Source: Avrilella dinanensis (GTDB lineage Bacteria; Bacteroidota; Bacteroidia; Flavobacteriales; Flavobacteriaceae). Taken from it: a DNA stretch of 64,000 nt. Position 1 is the stretch's first letter. Every line of letters starts with the position of its first letter. The notes under the pieces are model-generated. The model saw only the letters and a program-made list of their open reading frames with translations, was not told the origin of the DNA and searched no databases. The stretch covers positions 34,888 through 98,887 of the forward strand of contig NZ_NIPO01000001.1 of assembly GCF_002807015.1 (NCBI RefSeq). The letters are read 5' to 3'. A program made the position numbers and the translations under genes. Below, in pieces: positions 26,590 through 36,467 of the stretch.

Positions 26590-26625
26590 GATATGACTGG
26601 TACTAACCCTAAAAATCACTAAAAA

Positions 26626-29178
26626 ATGGACGATAATTTTTCACCAAGAGTGCGTGAAGTCATCACGTTCAGTCGAGATGAAGCACTTCGATTAGGTCAC
26701 GATTATATAGGAACAGAACATATTATGCTTGGCATTCTTCGCAAGAACAACGGAGAGGCTGTCACTATATTGAACAATCTGGACGTGGATTTAGACTTTC
26801 TACGCAACCGGTTTGAGGCTCTAATCCCCGAAAATCCTAATAAAATGCTCGATACACAAAAGAAAAATGTGCATCTGACCAAACAAGCAGAGCATGCTTT
26901 GAAAAGAGCTTTTTTAGAAAAAAAAATATACAAAACGGAATTAATCAATACTGGTCACATCTTACTATCTATCCTGAGAAATACAGATGACCCAACCACG
27001 ATATTACTCAACCGAATGAATGTAGATTATAACAATTCTAAGGAAGAGTTCATGCAGCTTATCGCCCAGGAAGAAGGTTCAGAATCTATCGATTTCGAAA
27101 CCAGAAACCAGGCTTTTGAAAGCGAAGAAGGTGACAATATGGCAGACAAACCAGGTTCTGTAGGAACTTCGCAGAAAAAAACAACCCGCACACCTGTGCT
27201 GGATAATTTCGGGCGTGATTTGACAGAAATGGCTACCGAAGGAAACCTCGACCCTGTGGTTGGACGCGAAAAGGAAATTGAGCGTGTTTCCCAGATTCTG
27301 AGCCGGCGCAAGAAAAACAATCCGATGTTAATCGGCGAGCCGGGCGTAGGTAAATCCGCAATTGCAGAAGGATTGGCACTAAGAATTGTACAGAAAAAAG
27401 TATCTCGAATTCTCTTTAATAAACGTGTCGTTACTTTGGACTTAGCGAGTTTGGTTGCCGGAACAAAATACCGCGGACAGTTTGAAGAACGCATGAAAGC
27501 CTTGATGAATGAGCTGGAAAAAAATCCGGACATCATTTTATTTATCGACGAAATCCACACTATCATCGGTGCTGGCGGGGCTACGGGTTCGCTGGACGCA
27601 TCTAATATGTTCAAACCTGCATTGGCACGAGGCGAAATACAATGTATCGGAGCAACAACGCTCGATGAATATCGTCAGCATATCGAAAAAGACGGTGCAT
27701 TGGAAAGACGGTTCCAGAAAGTAATGGTCGAACCAACAAATATTGAGGAAACCATTACCATACTCAACAACATCAAAGATAAGTATGAAGACCACCACAA
27801 TGTGATTTATACACCCGAAGCTATTGAAGCCTGCGTAAAACTGACCAACAGATATATGACAGACAGATTCTTGCCGGACAAAGCCATTGACGCTCTTGAC
27901 GAGGCCGGTTCACGCGTGCATATTACCAATATCGAGGTGCCGGAAGAAATTCTTGAACTGGAAAAACAACTGGAAAAAATCAGAGATAAGAAAAGCAGTG
28001 CCGTTAAACGACAAAAATATGAAGAAGCTGCGGCATGCAGAGATGAAGAAAAGAAAATAGAAAAAGGATTGGCAATTGCCCAGGAAAAATGGGAGGAAGA
28101 TTCTAAGAACAACAAAATTGTCGTTACAGAACAACAGGTTGCTGATGTGGTTTCTATGATGACTGGCATTCCGGTTAATAAAATTGCTCAAACCGAAGGC
28201 AAAAAACTGGCGGAATTACCTGAAACCATCAAAGGAAAAGTAATCGGACAAGACGAAGCCGTGAGCAAAATCGCTAAATCTATCCAAAGAAACAGAGCCG
28301 GACTGAAAGACCCGAACAGGCCGATTGGTTCATTTATATTCTTAGGGCAAACCGGCGTCGGTAAAACTCAGCTGGCGAAAGTAATCGCTAAGGAAATCTT
28401 TGATTCGGAAGATGCTTTGATTAGAATAGATATGAGTGAATATATGGAAAAATTTGCCATCTCCAGGTTAATCGGTGCTCCTCCGGGATATGTTGGTTAT
28501 GAAGAAGGTGGTCAGTTGACCGAGAAAGTTCGCAGAAAACCTTATTCGGTCGTATTGCTTGACGAGGTCGAAAAAGCCCACCCGGACGTGTTTAATATGC
28601 TGTTGCAAGTTTTGGACGACGGACATTTAACCGACAGTTTAGGTCGAAAAGTTGATTTCAGAAATACGATTATTATCATGACTTCCAATGTAGGAGCAAG
28701 ACAACTGAAAGATTTCGGACAAGGCGTAGGTTTTGGTACATCGGCTAAGCAAAATCAGGTGGAAGATAATTCCAAATCAATCATCGAGAATGCTTTGAAA
28801 AAAGCCTTTGCTCCTGAATTCCTGAACAGAATTGATGATGTAATTGTATTCAACTCATTAGAAAAAGACGATATCAGAAAAATTATTCATATCGAAATTG
28901 AGAAAGTATATAAACGTGTGGAGGATTTAGGCTATCAGCTTTCGTTAACCGACAAGGCTTTGGATTTCATTTCCGACAAAGGTTATGACAAGCAATATGG
29001 TGCCAGACCGCTAAAAAGGGCTATCCAGAAATATATCGAAGATGCTCTGGCAGAAGAAATCGTCAAAGGTTCGCTGACAGAAAACAGCCGTATTATTCTG
29101 GATTATAAAAACGGAAACAGCGAATTAAGTATAGAAATTCACAAAGCTGACCAACAACCCACTGAAGATGTAAAATAA
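26626..29178 (+). CDS. clpC: ATP-dependent Clp protease ATPase subunit ClpC
   Basis: An 850-residue Hsp100 unfoldase that feeds proteins to ClpP. It starts with Clp_N repeats (FSPRVREVITFSRDEALRLGHDYIGTEH). AAA1 has Walker A GEPGVGKSAI and Walker [17 protein letters not shown] short middle domain with a UVR motif (SAVKRQKYEEAAACRDEEKK) marks ClpC rather than ClpB. AAA2 has GQTGVGKTQL and the arginine-rich sensor end RPLKRAIQKYIEDALAE. No adaptor gene (mcsB or mecA type) is nearby. A stress-like promoter precedes it and a terminator follows. Confidence 0.95.
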   Translation: MDDNFSPRVREVITFSRDEALRLGHDYIGTEHIMLGILRKNNGEAVTILNNLDVDLDFLRNRFEALIPENPNKMLDTQKKNVHLTKQAEHALKRAFLEKKIYKTELINTGHILLSILRNTDDPTTILLNRMNVDYNNSKEEFMQLIAQEEGSESIDFETRNQAFESEEGDNMADKPGSVGTSQKKTTRTPVLDNFGRDLTEMATEGNLDPVVGREKEIERVSQILSRRKKNNPMLIGEPGVGKSAIAEGLALRIVQKKVSRILFNKRVVTLDLASLVAGTKYRGQFEERMKALMNELEKNPDIILFIDEIHTIIGAGGATGSLDASNMFKPALARGEIQCIGATTLDEYRQHIEKDGALERRFQKVMVEPTNIEETITILNNIKDKYEDHHNVIYTPEAIEACVKLTNRYMTDRFLPDKAIDALDEAGSRVHITNIEVPEEILELEKQLEKIRDKKSSAVKRQKYEEAAACRDEEKKIEKGLAIAQEKWEEDSKNNKIVVTEQQVADVVSMMTGIPVNKIAQTEGKKLAELPETIKGKVIGQDEAVSKIAKSIQRNRAGLKDPNRPIGSFIFLGQTGVGKTQLAKVIAKEIFDSEDALIRIDMSEYMEKFAISRLIGAPPGYVGYEEGGQLTEKVRRKPYSVVLLDEVEKAHPDVFNMLLQVLDDGHLTDSLGRKVDFRNTIIIMTSNVGARQLKDFGQGVGFGTSAKQNQVEDNSKSIIENALKKAFAPEFLNRIDDVIVFNSLEKDDIRKIIHIEIEKVYKRVEDLGYQLSLTDKALDFISDKGYDKQYGARPLKRAIQKYIEDALAEEIVKGSLTENSRIILDYKNGNSELSIEIHKADQQPTEDVK

Positions 29179-29196
29179 TTTGGTAAATATTTTACA

Positions 29197-29237
29197 AAAG
29201 CGGTCATCACTGTAATCCAGCAAGATGACCGTTTTAT
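29197..29237 (+). terminator. Terminator after clpC
   Basis: CGGTCATC (29201-29208) pairs with GATGACCG (29224-29231). An inner CTG/CAG pair shortens the loop, and a T run follows. Confidence 0.85.
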
Positions 29238-29405
29238 TATCCTTAGTTTATCAAATTTATTTTTCGTACTTACAACTTTATTTTTAAAATTCAAAGTGGG
29301 TTTTCATTTTTTTTTCACGAAAATTGTTCACATATTTGCTGTTGGATTAGGAATAAAAAATTTCTCTGTTATTTTTCGGATTCTTTAAAAATTATTTCAT
29401 AAAAA

Positions 29406-30845
29406 ATGCTTGAACATACAAAAAAAACTGCAAACGACATTTGGAACAAATGCTTAACCTACATCAAAGACAATGTTGATTCACAAGCATTTACAACTTG
29501 GTTTGAACCCATTTCTGCGATAGAATTAGAGGAAAAAGCCTTGTATATCCAAGTGCCAAGCAAGTTTTTTTATGAATGGCTGGAAGAGCATTATGTAACC
29601 GTTTTAAAATCTGCTTTAAACAAAGTTTTAGGAAGCAACGCTAAGTTGATTTACAAAATCAATATGGAAAATTCTTCCGGAGCCAAGCAGCCTTTTACCG
29701 AGCAATTACCAAGTTCAAACAGAGCCCCAGTTAAAACGCAGGAATTAGATGTTCCGGTTCAGACTAAAAATCCTGAGTTAAAAAACCCGTTTGTTATTCC
29801 GGGCATCAGGAATGTTCATGTTGATTCTCAACTAAATTCTAATTACAGTTTTGATAATTTTTTAGAAGGCGATTCAAACAGATTAGCACGAAATGCCGGT
29901 ATGGCTGTAGCAAACAAACCGGGCGGAACAGCATTCAATCCGCTATTGATTTACGGAGGTGTAGGCTTAGGAAAAACCCACCTCGCTCATGCCATTGGCG
30001 TGGAAATCAAAGAAAAATACCCGGACAAAACCGTTTTATATATTTCTGCCGAAGTATTTATACAGCAATACGGAGACGCGGTCAGACGGCAAACCCGGCA
30101 CGATTTTATCTATTTTTACCAACTTATTGATGTGTTGATTGTAGATGACATTCAGTTTTTATCCGGAAAATCAGGTACGCAAGATGTATTTTTCCACATT
30201 TTCAACCATTTACATCAAAATGGTAAACAAGTTATTCTCACTTCCGACAGAGCACCAGTAGATATTCAGGATATTGAGCAACGGCTTTTATCGAGATTCA
30301 AATGGGGACTTTCTGCCGAAATATCCAATCCGGATTTTGAAACCCGTGTGAATATTATCAATAATCTCTTATACAGAGACGGGGTGGAAATGCCTGAGGA
30401 AGTAATAAATTATATAGCCAAAAACATCAAAAACAACGTCCGCGAACTCGAAGGAGCTGTTATTTCATTAATTGCTCAATCTTCATTCAATAAAAAAGAT
30501 GTAACTATTGATTTGGCAAAAAATGTTGTGGAAAAATTTGTAAAACAAGTCCACAAAGAAGTGTCTATTGACCAGATACAGGAAGTCATTGCGAAATATT
30601 TCGATATGGACGTGGATACACTTTGTTCCAAATCCAGAAAAAGAAATATTGTGCAGGCAAGACAACTTGCGATGTTTTTTGCTAAAAAATATACTAAAGC
30701 ATCATTGGCAAGTATCGGTTCGCAAATTGGCGACAGAGACCACGCAACAGTGCTACACGCCTGCAAAACAGTCGATAACCTATTGGAAACCGATAAACAA
30801 TTCAAAGCCTATTTCAACGACATTAACACTAAGTTGTCTTCATAA
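29406..30845 (+). CDS. dnaA: Chromosomal replication initiator DnaA
   Basis: A 479-residue AAA+ initiator. Domain I is at the N-terminus (ANDIWNKCLTYIKDNVDSQAFTTWFEPI), followed by a variable linker. The AAA+ domain has Walker A GGVGLGKTHL and Walker B VLIVDDIQFL. The C-terminal helix-turn-helix domain IV has the DnaA signature GDRDHATVLHACKTV. The 227 bases upstream hold no clear DnaA-box cluster, so this gene need not mark the origin. Its stop codon overlaps the next ATG (TAATG), so the phosphatase gene is cotranslated. Confidence 0.98.
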   Translation: MLEHTKKTANDIWNKCLTYIKDNVDSQAFTTWFEPISAIELEEKALYIQVPSKFFYEWLEEHYVTVLKSALNKVLGSNAKLIYKINMENSSGAKQPFTEQLPSSNRAPVKTQELDVPVQTKNPELKNPFVIPGIRNVHVDSQLNSNYSFDNFLEGDSNRLARNAGMAVANKPGGTAFNPLLIYGGVGLGKTHLAHAIGVEIKEKYPDKTVLYISAEVFIQQYGDAVRRQTRHDFIYFYQLIDVLIVDDIQFLSGKSGTQDVFFHIFNHLHQNGKQVILTSDRAPVDIQDIEQRLLSRFKWGLSAEISNPDFETRVNIINNLLYRDGVEMPEEVINYIAKNIKNNVRELEGAVISLIAQSSFNKKDVTIDLAKNVVEKFVKQVHKEVSIDQIQEVIAKYFDMDVDTLCSKSRKRNIVQARQLAMFFAKKYTKASLASIGSQIGDRDHATVLHACKTVDNLLETDKQFKAYFNDINTKLSS

Positions 30846-31300
30846 TGAAAATTTTGATGGTTTGTTTGGGGAATATCTGCCGTTCGCCTTTGGCGGAAGG
30901 TATCCTGAAATCAAAAGTAAATGCTAAAAAAGTTTTTGTGGATTCAGCCGGAACAGGTGCGTGGCATTCCGGAAGTCAGCCCGACAAACGTTCGGTTGCT
31001 GTTGCCCGAAAATACGGTATTGATTTAACCGACCAACGTGCACGTGTGTTTCTTCCGGAAGATTTTGACAGGTTCGACCATATTTACGTGATGGACCATA
31101 GCAATTACAAAAACGTATGTAGACTGGCACCAAACCATGAAGCCATCAACAAGGTTCAGTTGATTTTAAACGAAAGCTATCCTGACAAAAACATGGAAGT
31201 TCCCGACCCGTATTACGGTGGCGATTCCGGTTTTGACGATGTGTATAAAATGTTAGATGAAGCTTGCGAAAAAATAAAACTGAAAATTGAAAATGCTTGA
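30845..31300 (+). CDS. Low-molecular-weight protein-tyrosine phosphatase
   Basis: A 151-residue LMW-PTP. The P-loop C7-x5-R13 reads CLGNICRS, with the following serine, and the general acid lies in VPDPYYGG near residue 118. DSAGTGAWHSGSQPDKRSV is the usual second block. Such enzymes dephosphorylate tyrosine-phosphorylated proteins, often regulators of polysaccharide export. No tyrosine kinase gene is nearby. It overlaps the dnaA stop by one base. Confidence 0.95.
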   Translation: MKILMVCLGNICRSPLAEGILKSKVNAKKVFVDSAGTGAWHSGSQPDKRSVAVARKYGIDLTDQRARVFLPEDFDRFDHIYVMDHSNYKNVCRLAPNHEAINKVQLILNESYPDKNMEVPDPYYGGDSGFDDVYKMLDEACEKIKLKIENA

Positions 31301-31386
31301 CAAACACCCACAAAACAGCACGCAGATAATACGATTTTATCAGCAAAATTCTACAATCTGTGTCATCAGCGTTCAATAATTACAAT

Positions 31387-32100
31387 ATGACAACCTTTGG
31401 TACTTTATATTTGATTCCGGTTATGTTGGGCGACAATCCTGCAGACGAAGTATTACCCGCAGGTGTATTGCGAGCTGTTTCGTTAATTGATGATTATGTT
31501 GTTGAGAACAGCAAAACTGCACGCAAATTCATCAAAGCGATATGTCCGGAAAAAAAGCAATCCATTCTCAATCTGTTTGAGCTCAACAAACATACAGACG
31601 AAAAGGACATTCAGTCGTTTATACAACCTATGCTCGAAGGTAGAAATATGGGCTTGATGAGTGATGCCGGTTGTCCCGGAGTAGCCGACCCGGGTGCTGT
31701 AATCGTAGCATTGGCACACGAAAAAGGAATTAAAGTAGTTCCGATGGTAGGTCCATCTTCGATTTTACTTTCATTAATGGGTTCGGGAATGAACGGGCAG
31801 TCGTTTACATTTAACGGATATCTTCCCATTGATAAATCAGAAAAAAAGACGATGCTGAAAAATCTGGAAAAATGGTCGTTTGAACGAAATCAGTCACAGA
31901 TTTTCATTGAAACACCTTATCGCAACAATCAGCTAATAGAGGAAATGACACAGGTTTTGCACCCAAACACCTCGCTGTGTGTAGCCTGCGACCTGACCTT
32001 ACCTACCGAGATTATGCTAACCAAACCCATAAGTTTCTGGAAAAAACACAAAATAGATTTACACAAAAGACCCTGCATCTTTATTTTACATCGCCGGTAA
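31387..32100 (+). CDS. RsmI-like SAM-dependent methyltransferase (tetrapyrrole methylase fold)
   Basis: A 237-residue protein of the RsmI branch. GTLYLIPVMLGD at the start and MSDAGCPGVADPGAVIVALAHEKGIKVVPMVGPSSILLSLMGSGMNGQ form the SAM pocket typical of 16S rRNA C1402 2'-O-methyltransferases. TFNGYLPIDKSEK matches the RsmI motif only partly. I read it as the Bacteroidota RsmI paralogue rather than RsmI itself. The ATG at 31387 is preferred, as the 9 residues before it are unlikely to be translated. Confidence 0.85.
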   Translation: MTTFGTLYLIPVMLGDNPADEVLPAGVLRAVSLIDDYVVENSKTARKFIKAICPEKKQSILNLFELNKHTDEKDIQSFIQPMLEGRNMGLMSDAGCPGVADPGAVIVALAHEKGIKVVPMVGPSSILLSLMGSGMNGQSFTFNGYLPIDKSEKKTMLKNLEKWSFERNQSQIFIETPYRNNQLIEEMTQVLHPNTSLCVACDLTLPTEIMLTKPISFWKKHKIDLHKRPCIFILHRR

Positions 32101-32134
32101 CATTTCATTCAGATTTTATTACAAAAAATGATTG

Positions 32135-32142
32135 TATATTTG
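32135..32142 (+). promoter_or_regulatory. -7 box upstream of tgt
   Basis: TATATTTG lies 20 bases before the tgt ATG. No TTG is seen at the expected -33 distance. Confidence 0.45.
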
Positions 32143-32161
32143 TAGCTTGTAAACTTTTCTG

Positions 32162-33292
32162 ATGAAATTTGAACTATTACAAACAGACTCACTGTCAAAA
32201 GCCCGTGCAGGAGCCATCACGACAGACCACGGTGTTATCGAAACACCGATTTTTATGCCGGTCGGAACGGTTGCCAGCGTCAAAGGCGTGCACCAGCGTG
32301 AGCTGAAACAAGATATCAATCCGGATATTATTTTAGGAAATACTTATCATTTATACCTTCGTCCGCAGTTGGAAATACTGGAAAAAGCAGGTGGACTGCA
32401 CCGTTTTATGAATTGGGACAGAAATATCCTGACCGATTCCGGCGGATTTCAGGTATATTCATTAGCTGGAAGAAGAAAAATTAAGGAAGAAGGCGTAAAA
32501 TTCAAATCACATATTGATGGTTCTTACCATTTTTTTTCGCCGGAAAATGTAATGGACACACAACGTACAATCGGTGCCGATATCATCATGGCATTTGACG
32601 AATGTACGCCCCACCCTTGCGATTACAACTACGCGAAACGCTCAATGCACATGACCCATCGCTGGCTCGACCGCTGCATTAATCGTTTTAACGAAACCGA
32701 ACCGAAATATGGCTACGAACAAGCACTTTTTCCGATTGTTCAGGGTTCGACCTACAAAGATTTGAGAGCACAATCTGCGGAATATATCGCCAATGCCGGA
32801 GCGTTCGGAAATGCTATCGGCGGATTGTCGGTTGGCGAACCGGCAGAAGAAATGTACGAAATGTGCGAGGTGGTAACCAATATTTTACCTAAAGAAAAGC
32901 CAAGGTATTTAATGGGTGTCGGCACGCCTGTGAATATTCTGGAAAATATCGCTTTAGGAATCGATATGTTTGATTGCGTGATGCCTACGCGCAATGCCCG
33001 AAATGGTATGTTGTTTACCGCCGAAGGAACAATCAATATTAAAAACAAGAAATGGGCAGACGATTTTTCGCCTATCGACCCGATGGGACACACCTGGGTG
33101 GACACCGATTATTCCAAAGCCTACCTCAGACATTTGTTTGTATCTGACGAATATCTGGGCAAACAAATTGCAACAATTCACAATTTAGGTTTTTATATGT
33201 GGCTCGTGAGAGAAGCACGCCGGCAGATATTGGCAGGAACCTTTTATGACTGGAAACAACAAATGGTTAAAAAATTAGCAATCAGATTGTAA
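32162..33292 (+). CDS. tgt: Queuine/preQ1 tRNA-ribosyltransferase
   Basis: A 376-residue enzyme that exchanges guanine-34 for preQ1 in tRNAs with GUN anticodons. The TIM-barrel core has LTDSGGFQVYSLAGRRKI with the general-base aspartate, ADIIMAFDECTPHP, GGLSVGEP and FDCVMPTRNARNG, which carries the nucleophile aspartate. The usual zinc ligands of bacterial Tgt (CxCxxC) are not obvious near the end, where the sequence reads YSKAYLRHLFVSDE. The stop is followed directly by the ATG of the permease gene. Confidence 0.95.
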   Translation: MKFELLQTDSLSKARAGAITTDHGVIETPIFMPVGTVASVKGVHQRELKQDINPDIILGNTYHLYLRPQLEILEKAGGLHRFMNWDRNILTDSGGFQVYSLAGRRKIKEEGVKFKSHIDGSYHFFSPENVMDTQRTIGADIIMAFDECTPHPCDYNYAKRSMHMTHRWLDRCINRFNETEPKYGYEQALFPIVQGSTYKDLRAQSAEYIANAGAFGNAIGGLSVGEPAEEMYEMCEVVTNILPKEKPRYLMGVGTPVNILENIALGIDMFDCVMPTRNARNGMLFTAEGTINIKNKKWADDFSPIDPMGHTWVDTDYSKAYLRHLFVSDEYLGKQIATIHNLGFYMWLVREARRQILAGTFYDWKQQMVKKLAIRL

Positions 33293-34366
33293 ATGAAAAT
33301 CATTGACTGGTACATACTCAAAAGATATTTAGGCACATTTTCGGTAATGATTTTGCTGTTTATTCCGATTGGAATTATCATTGACATTACCGAAAAAATC
33401 AACCGTATCCTTGAGAATAATGCTCCGTTGAATGAAATCATCATGTATTACATCGATTTTACAGTTTATTTTGCCAACATGCTGTTTCCGATTTTTCTGT
33501 TTATTTCTATTATCTGGTTTACTTCCAAACTGGCGAACAACACCGAAATCATCGCTATACTGAGTTCCGGAATTTCTTTTTTCCGATTTTTACGCCCTTA
33601 TTTTATCGGGGCTACACTCATTTCAGTATTTGCTTTAATTATGGGATTCTTTATCGTGCCAAAATCTAGTTTGGGCTATAATGAATTTCGTTATAAATAC
33701 ATGAAACGCAAGGAAATAAGAGAAACATACAACGTTTACCGACAGATTAACGAAACTGATTTTATTTATGTGAGTAATTTTAATCTGCCTAATCAAACTG
33801 GTTATAACTTTACTTACGAAAGTTTTGACGGCAATAACCTCAATTACAAAATCAAAGCCTCGAGAATAACATACAACACAGAAAGTCAAGACTATACACT
33901 AACAAATTACGAAAAACGCATTGTAGGCGAAAACGACGACATCATCGAAAAAGAAAGTAAAAAAAACATGCAGTTCGATTTTGATTTGGAAGATTTAACA
34001 CCTACAATTTACGCAGCTGAAACAATGACTTTGAGAGAGTTAAATCATTTTATCGAACGGGAAAAAATGAGAGGTTCGTCTAATATCGACACCTATCTTG
34101 TGGTAAAATACCGCAAATACAGCGTTCCGGTTTCAGCCTTTATTCTCACGATTATTGCCGTTTCGGTATCATCGATGAAACGCCGGGGCGGCATCGGTAT
34201 CAACCTCGCTTTAGGCATGGCTTTAGCGTTTATTTATATTTTCTTTGATAAAATTTTTGGTACGTTAGGGCAATCTTCCAGCATGGATCCGTTCATTGCC
34301 GTCTGGACACCTAACATTCTGTTTGCCCTACTAGCCATTTACCTGTTGAACAATGCTAAACGATAA
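33293..34366 (+). CDS. LptF/LptG-family permease
   Basis: A 357-residue inner-membrane protein of the YjgP/YjgQ family, which with LptB drives LPS from the inner membrane to the outer membrane. Three helices at the N-terminus (starting DWYILKRYLGTFSVMILLF), a periplasmic beta-jellyroll domain of about 170 residues and three C-terminal helices (VSAFILTIIAVSVSSMKRRGG, with the coupling loop) are visible. It starts at the base after the tgt stop and overlaps the EamA gene by 14 bases. Confidence 0.93.
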   Translation: MKIIDWYILKRYLGTFSVMILLFIPIGIIIDITEKINRILENNAPLNEIIMYYIDFTVYFANMLFPIFLFISIIWFTSKLANNTEIIAILSSGISFFRFLRPYFIGATLISVFALIMGFFIVPKSSLGYNEFRYKYMKRKEIRETYNVYRQINETDFIYVSNFNLPNQTGYNFTYESFDGNNLNYKIKASRITYNTESQDYTLTNYEKRIVGENDDIIEKESKKNMQFDFDLEDLTPTIYAAETMTLRELNHFIEREKMRGSSNIDTYLVVKYRKYSVPVSAFILTIIAVSVSSMKRRGGIGINLALGMALAFIYIFFDKIFGTLGQSSSMDPFIAVWTPNILFALLAIYLLNNAKR

Positions 34367-35249
34367 CATCAAGAATCAACTTCAGCTTCATTTGGTTGTA
34401 TTCATCTGGGGTTTTACTGCTGTTTTAGGAGCTTTAATCAGTATCGGAGCTTTGCCTTTGGTATTCATTCGTATGGTTATTGCCCTGGCTATTGTTGGTA
34501 TTTATCTTATTTTTACCAAAAAATACCGTTCATTCAGCCTAAAAGAAATCGCTTTGTTTTTCGGTGCAGGAATAGTCATTGCCCTGCATTGGTTTACCTT
34601 TTTTCATGCGATTAAAATAGCTAACGTATCGGTTACACTAGCTTGTTTATCAACCGGTGCGTTCTTCACTTCGTTGCTTGAACCTTATTTTTTCAAACGC
34701 CCCGTAATTAAATACGAAGTATTTCTCGGTGGATTGGTTATTCTCGGTTTGGCACTGATTTTCAGCTTTGAAACCCAATATTTTTATGGGATTCTTACCG
34801 CCCTGACCTCTGCCCTGCTTTCAGCATCTTTTTCTATTATCAATGCCAAGCTGATACATAAATATCCCAACGACAGCGTGATAATCAGCTTTTATGAAAT
34901 CCTTGGCGGAGTGTTATTTCTATTAGCCGTTTTATTAATCGGCGGTAGTTTCAGTTTATCGGCCTACGTCCTTTCGGGTTCTGACTGGCTGTGGCTGTTC
35001 CTGCTCGGTTCGGTTTGCACGGCTTATCCTTTTATCGCTTCTCTCAACATTATGAGATATTTATCGCCATATACCGTTATGCTCACGATAAATCTCGAGC
35101 CGATATACGGTATTCTGCTGGCAGTCATGGTTTTCGGAGAAAAAGAAAGCATGACACCACAGTTTTATTTAGGCGGATTAATTATACTTTTGACTGTCTT
35201 GGCGAACGGCTATTTTAAAAATACGGCTAAAAGAAGACAAAAGATTTAA
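34353..35249 (+). CDS. EamA-family drug/metabolite exporter
   Basis: A 298-residue inner-membrane carrier with ten helices in two EamA repeats. It begins LVVFIWGFTAVLGALISIGALPLVFIRMV, the classic first-helix pattern with WG and R. The second half repeats ALTSALLSASFSIINAKLIHKY. Substrates of such carriers include amino acids and metabolites, and nothing here narrows it down. It overlaps the LptF/G gene by 14 bases and is probably in the same transcript. Confidence 0.92.
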   Translation: MLNDNIKNQLQLHLVVFIWGFTAVLGALISIGALPLVFIRMVIALAIVGIYLIFTKKYRSFSLKEIALFFGAGIVIALHWFTFFHAIKIANVSVTLACLSTGAFFTSLLEPYFFKRPVIKYEVFLGGLVILGLALIFSFETQYFYGILTALTSALLSASFSIINAKLIHKYPNDSVIISFYEILGGVLFLLAVLLIGGSFSLSAYVLSGSDWLWLFLLGSVCTAYPFIASLNIMRYLSPYTVMLTINLEPIYGILLAVMVFGEKESMTPQFYLGGLIILLTVLANGYFKNTAKRRQKI

Positions 35250-35257
35250 TAATATTT

Positions 35258-35265
35258 TATATTTG
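35258..35265 (+). promoter_or_regulatory. -7 box upstream of accA
   Basis: TATATTTG lies 26 bases before the accA ATG. No clear -33 TTG was seen. Confidence 0.45.
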
Positions 35266-35291
35266 TATTCATAAAACAAACAGAAAGAACA

Positions 35292-36245
35292 ATGGAATAT
35301 CTGGATTTTGAACTTCCAATAAAAGAGTTAACGGAACAGTTAGACAAGTGCCAAATCATTGGAAAAGAATCTGATGTGGACGTTACTGAAACTTGTAAAA
35401 ACATTGAAGAAAAACTACTCGGGAAAAAGAAAGAAATATACGAAAACCTTACGCCATGGCAACGAGTACAGTTGTCAAGACACCCGAACAGACCCTATAC
35501 GATGGATTATATCAACGCTATATGTGGCGATACATTCATGGAGTTGCACGGCGATCGCAATGTGCGTGACGACAAAGCAATGGTAGGCGGTTTAGGAAAA
35601 ATCGGTAACCAGTCTTTTATGTTTATCGGACAACAAAAAGGGCACAATACCAAGACCAGACAATATAGAAATTTTGGTATGGCTAATCCCGAAGGGTACC
35701 GAAAAGCATTACGATTAATGCGAATGGCAGAAAAATTTAATATTCCAATAGTAACCTTGATAGATACACCGGGAGCTTATCCGGGACTCGAAGCCGAAGA
35801 ACGCGGACAAGGCGAGGCAATTGCCCGAAATATTATGGATATGTTTCAGGTTAAAGTACCTATTATTGTGGTAATTATCGGAGAAGGTGCTTCTGGAGGA
35901 GCCTTGGGTATTGGTGTGGGCGACAAAGTTTTTATGCTTGAAAACACCTGGTATTCAGTAATTTCGCCAGAATCTTGTTCTTCTATCTTATGGAGAAGTT
36001 GGGATTTCAAAGAACAAGCCGCCGACTCACTGAAACTGACTGCACAGGACATGAAAAGGAATAAACTCATCGACGAGATTATTCCTGAACCTCTTGGCGG
36101 TGCACACTATGACCGGGAAACCACGTTTGAAACAGTGAAAAAAACCATCGTAAAAACTTATAAACTATTAGCCAAAAAAGAAACCGATGAACTACTCGCC
36201 GAACGTATGGCAAAATATGAAGCTATGGGAGATTTTAAAGAATAA
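35292..36245 (+). CDS. accA: Acetyl-CoA carboxylase carboxyltransferase subunit alpha
   Basis: A 317-residue carboxyltransferase alpha subunit that, with AccD, moves carboxyl from biotin to acetyl-CoA to give malonyl-CoA for fatty acid synthesis. The N-terminal coiled region [15 protein letters not shown] is followed by [19 protein letters not shown] and the crotonase-like core [50 protein letters not shown] and the end [13 protein letters not shown] also match the family. It has its own -7 box upstream and a terminator at 36263. Confidence 0.97.
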   Translation: MEYLDFELPIKELTEQLDKCQIIGKESDVDVTETCKNIEEKLLGKKKEIYENLTPWQRVQLSRHPNRPYTMDYINAICGDTFMELHGDRNVRDDKAMVGGLGKIGNQSFMFIGQQKGHNTKTRQYRNFGMANPEGYRKALRLMRMAEKFNIPIVTLIDTPGAYPGLEAEERGQGEAIARNIMDMFQVKVPIIVVIIGEGASGGALGIGVGDKVFMLENTWYSVISPESCSSILWRSWDFKEQAADSLKLTAQDMKRNKLIDEIIPEPLGGAHYDRETTFETVKKTIVKTYKLLAKKETDELLAERMAKYEAMGDFKE

Positions 36246-36262
36246 AGAAAATTTACATGTAG

Positions 36263-36291
36263 AAAACCGGACAGAAATGTTCGGTTTTTTT
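36263..36291 (+). terminator. Rho-independent terminator after accA
   Basis: An 11-base stem (AAAACCGGACA with TGTTCGGTTTT, one G-U pair) has the GAAA tetraloop and a T run. It marks the end of the core block. Confidence 0.93.
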
Positions 36292-36402
36292 AGTTTATAA
36301 TAGTTTTAGAAATTCACATAAAACATGTTTTAGTAAATAGTCGTAAAATGTACTTTTTTAGTTAGATATACGAATAATTATTAGTAACTTAGGGAAGTTT
36401 TG

Positions 36403-36410
36403 TATATTTG
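36403..36410 (+). promoter_or_regulatory. -7 box upstream of the GTG-start acetyltransferase
   Basis: TATATTTG lies about 57 bases before the GTG start of the next gene. No TTG is evident at the usual spacing. Confidence 0.45.
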
Positions 36411-36467
36411 TGTGTTGGCGGCAATTCTATTGAGTGACCACTCTAAATTTAACGTAATTATATCAAG

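Noticed and set aside
27027..27614. 195-codon open frame on the minus strand inside clpC
   Set aside because: It is antisense to the well-conserved first ATPase domain of clpC, and the product is Ser-rich without a fold I recognise.
29179..29405. Possible replication origin upstream of dnaA
   Set aside because: Only one weak DnaA-box-like word (TTGTTCACA, two mismatches) was found, with no cluster or AT-rich repeat set. In this phylum dnaA is often away from the origin.
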